Below are positions 62,482 to 64,000 of a DNA stretch of 64,000 nucleotides, piece by piece. The position numbers and the translations under genes were made by a program. The first letter of the stretch is position 1; each line of letters begins with the position of its first letter. The stretch spans positions 1,966,438 through 2,030,437 of the forward strand of contig OX638341.1 of NCBI GenBank assembly GCA_951812965.1, in the 5' to 3' direction. The DNA comes from an uncultured Pseudohongiella sp. (GTDB lineage: Bacteria > Pseudomonadota > Gammaproteobacteria > Pseudomonadales > Pseudohongiellaceae). The notes beneath the pieces were generated by a model, which was not told the origin of the DNA, searched no databases, and saw only the letters and a program-made list of their open reading frames with translations.

Positions 62482-63813
62482 ATGAAGAACCAGGCTAGCG
62501 CCGGACATCCGCCGCAATTTCCGGCGCCCTCGCGCGCCTGGTTGCTGGTTTCGCTGTTGACTGTCGCCTATGTAGTCTCCTTCGTCGACCGCTACATCCT
62601 CAGCCTGTTGATCGATCCCATCAAGGCTGATCTCGGCCTGAGCGATTTTCAGATCGGCATCTTGCTCGGCCCCGCTTTCGGCATCTTCTACGCGACCATC
62701 GGCCTGCCGCTCGGCTATCTCGCCGACCGTTCGCGCCGGACCTGGATCGTCGCGGCCGGCATCGCGGTCTGGACGCTGGCGACAGCGGCTTCGGGGCTGG
62801 CGCGCAGTTTCGCCCAGATGTTTCTCGCGCGGCTTTCGGTCGGTATCGGCGAGGCGGCGCTCAGCCCCTGCGCGATGTCGCTGATTGCCGACTCGTTTCC
62901 CGAAGATCGGCGCGGCAAACCGATCGCGCTTTATTCGAGCGCCCTGTCTCTCGGCGCGGCGCTCGCGGCCTTGCTCGGCGCCGCCGTGCTGACCTGGACG
63001 AACACGACGGAAAACCTCGCGCTGCCGCTGATCGGTGAATTGACGCCCTGGCGCATCGCGTTTCTCATCGCCGGCCTGCCGGGACTGATCCTGGTGGTTC
63101 CTTTTTTGCTCATGGGCGAGCCGCCGCGAATCTCCTCTTCCGCAAACCGCTCGCACAGGCATCTCGGCCACATGTTCAGCCATGTCTCCCGCCATGGCCT
63201 GACCTACGGCTGCTTCGTGAGCATTTTTTGCTACATGACCATCGTCGCCTACAGCCAGGGTTGGCTGGCGGTCATGTTCGACCGCACTTTCGGCTGGCCG
63301 GTGGAGGTGTTCGCGCTGTACGACGGCCTGTTGCTGATCGTGATCGGGCCGCTTTCAGTCATGTTCGCCGGCTGGCTGTCGGATTACTACAGCGAGCGCG
63401 GCGCCGCGGACGCGCCGATGCGAATCGCCATTCTCGGATTGTTTATTTCGGTGCCGCCGGCGGTAATAGGACCCTTGCTCAGTAACGATATCGCCGCTTT
63501 CCTGGTGGTCTCGGCCGCGACCATCGGCGCGGCGTTCATTTCCGCGGTCGGCATTACCGCCCTGCTGAAGATCATTCCCTCCGGTATCCGCGCCCAGATT
63601 ATCGCCTTGTACTACATGACGATCAGTCTGGCCGGACTATTTCTCGGGCCGAGCCTGGTCGGACTATTGAACGATATGGTCTTCGGGGTGGACGGCGTGC
63701 GCTACAGCGTGGCGGCGATACCGCTGATCTTCGGACTGCCCGTAATGCTGCTGTCGCCGCTGACGCTGAAGCTGTATCGCAGAGCCTTGGAAGACCCCGC
63801 TTTCCGAGACTAG
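62482..63813 (+). CDS. MFS transporter (spinster/aromatic-acid type)
   Basis: 443 residues with twelve membrane segments. SFVDRYILSLLIDPIKADLGLSD and the loop LPLGYLADRSRRTWIV fit the branch that carries aromatic acids, hexuronates or sphingoid compounds. Co-transcribed with two VOC genes, so it probably carries the compound across the inner membrane that the TonB receptor imports. The stop shares a CTAG with the convergent next gene. Confidence 0.88.
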   Translation: MKNQASAGHPPQFPAPSRAWLLVSLLTVAYVVSFVDRYILSLLIDPIKADLGLSDFQIGILLGPAFGIFYATIGLPLGYLADRSRRTWIVAAGIAVWTLATAASGLARSFAQMFLARLSVGIGEAALSPCAMSLIADSFPEDRRGKPIALYSSALSLGAALAALLGAAVLTWTNTTENLALPLIGELTPWRIAFLIAGLPGLILVVPFLLMGEPPRISSSANRSHRHLGHMFSHVSRHGLTYGCFVSIFCYMTIVAYSQGWLAVMFDRTFGWPVEVFALYDGLLLIVIGPLSVMFAGWLSDYYSERGAADAPMRIAILGLFISVPPAVIGPLLSNDIAAFLVVSAATIGAAFISAVGITALLKIIPSGIRAQIIALYYMTISLAGLFLGPSLVGLLNDMVFGVDGVRYSVAAIPLIFGLPVMLLSPLTLKLYRRALEDPAFRD

Positions 63814-64000
63814 TCGGTGCAATTCTCGAGTATGTCGTCCATGGCGTTGCGGTCGCGGTTCTCGATGAACAGGTCGTATTTTTCCGCGATCGCGTCCCAC
63901 AGGCGCACGTATTCGCACTGGAATTCCTCCCGCGGCAGGTAACGGCTCGGACCGCGGTCGCGCTTGCGGCGGATTTCGCGGCGGTCGACCATCATGATGT
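63810..64000 (-). CDS. C-terminal fragment of an unidentified protein (runs off window)
   Basis: About 63 residues on the minus strand, open to the window edge, so the true start is outside. Charged, with REEFQCEYVRLWDAIAEKYDL and IENRDRNAMDDILENC near its end. I do not recognise the family with confidence; the compositional bias and codon use look coding. Convergent with the MFS gene. Confidence 0.5.
   Translation of the reverse strand, partial: IMMVDRREIRRKRDRGPSRYLPREEFQCEYVRLWDAIAEKYDLFIENRDRNAMDDILENCTD

Noticed and set aside
1..64000. CRISPR arrays, tRNA/rRNA genes, insertion sequences, prophage
   Set aside because: No regularly spaced direct repeats, no tRNA-like cloverleaf or rRNA blocks, and no transposase, integrase or phage genes were recognised.

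Overview
The window is a contiguous piece of a GC-rich gammaproteobacterial chromosome. The left half has the gene order typical of Pseudomonas-like Gammaproteobacteria: lpoA / rsmI - rnpB - the complete dcw (division and cell wall) cluster from mraZ to ftsZ - lpxC - secA - argJ - Nudix/ThiE fusion, facing yacG - coaE - pilD - pilC - pilB - pilA. The meso-DAP motif of MurE, the outer-membrane LpoA lipoprotein, LpxC and a TonB receptor all indicate a Gram-negative cell. I cannot name the genus. No tRNA, rRNA, CRISPR array, insertion sequence or prophage was seen.

Layout. 1-3.2 kb: 3'-truncated lpoA, rsmI and RNase P RNA, the last bracketed by two copies of a palindromic dispersed repeat; then the MraZ operator. 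3.2-20.1 kb: mraZ, rsmH, ftsL, ftsI, murE, murF, mraY, murD, ftsW, murG, murC, ddl, ftsQ, ftsA, ftsZ, mostly overlapping by a few bases. 20.3-26.3 kb: lpxC, secA, argJ, Nudix-ThiE. 26.3-31.2 kb (minus strand): type IV pilin gene pilA followed by pilB, pilC, pilD, coaE, yacG. 31.4-33.6 kb: two small c-type cytochromes and a nitric-oxide-reductase remnant in which the 5' part of norC is joined out of frame to the 3' part of norB.

33.7-63.8 kb is an accessory catabolic island built almost entirely of divergent gene pairs. It holds a maleate-isomerase-like enzyme and cupin (with a LysR regulator), an aldehyde dehydrogenase, two HMG-CoA-lyase-like enzymes, two class III CoA-transferases, a LeuCD-type hydro-lyase, a secreted CpcT/CpeT-like protein, an NADPH-dependent MDR reductase, an isochorismatase-fold amidase, two PuuE-like cyclic-amide hydrolases, an unusual nitrilase-fold protein, DUF1330 and DUF1838 proteins, three VOC-fold proteins, a Tat-exported flavin amine oxidase, a VAO-type flavoprotein, an alpha/beta hydrolase, a TonB receptor, two MFS transporters and a HutC/GntR regulator.

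The main finding is a 16-bp palindrome close to TAATGATATATCATTA. I find one or two copies in six divergent promoter regions of the island (38.9, 42.6, 46.8, 51.4/51.5, 53.6 and 61.5 kb), including that of the GntR gene itself, and I noticed none in the housekeeping half. This makes the 36.5-63.8 kb block a probable single regulon. The enzymes suggest import of a nitrogen-containing compound, periplasmic flavin oxidation, hydrolytic ring opening of a cyclic amide or imide, amide hydrolysis to a maleate-like diacid, hydration, CoA transfer and aldol-type C-C cleavage. The substrate is unknown. Substituted maleimides such as those from tetrapyrrole breakdown are a speculative but chemically coherent option.
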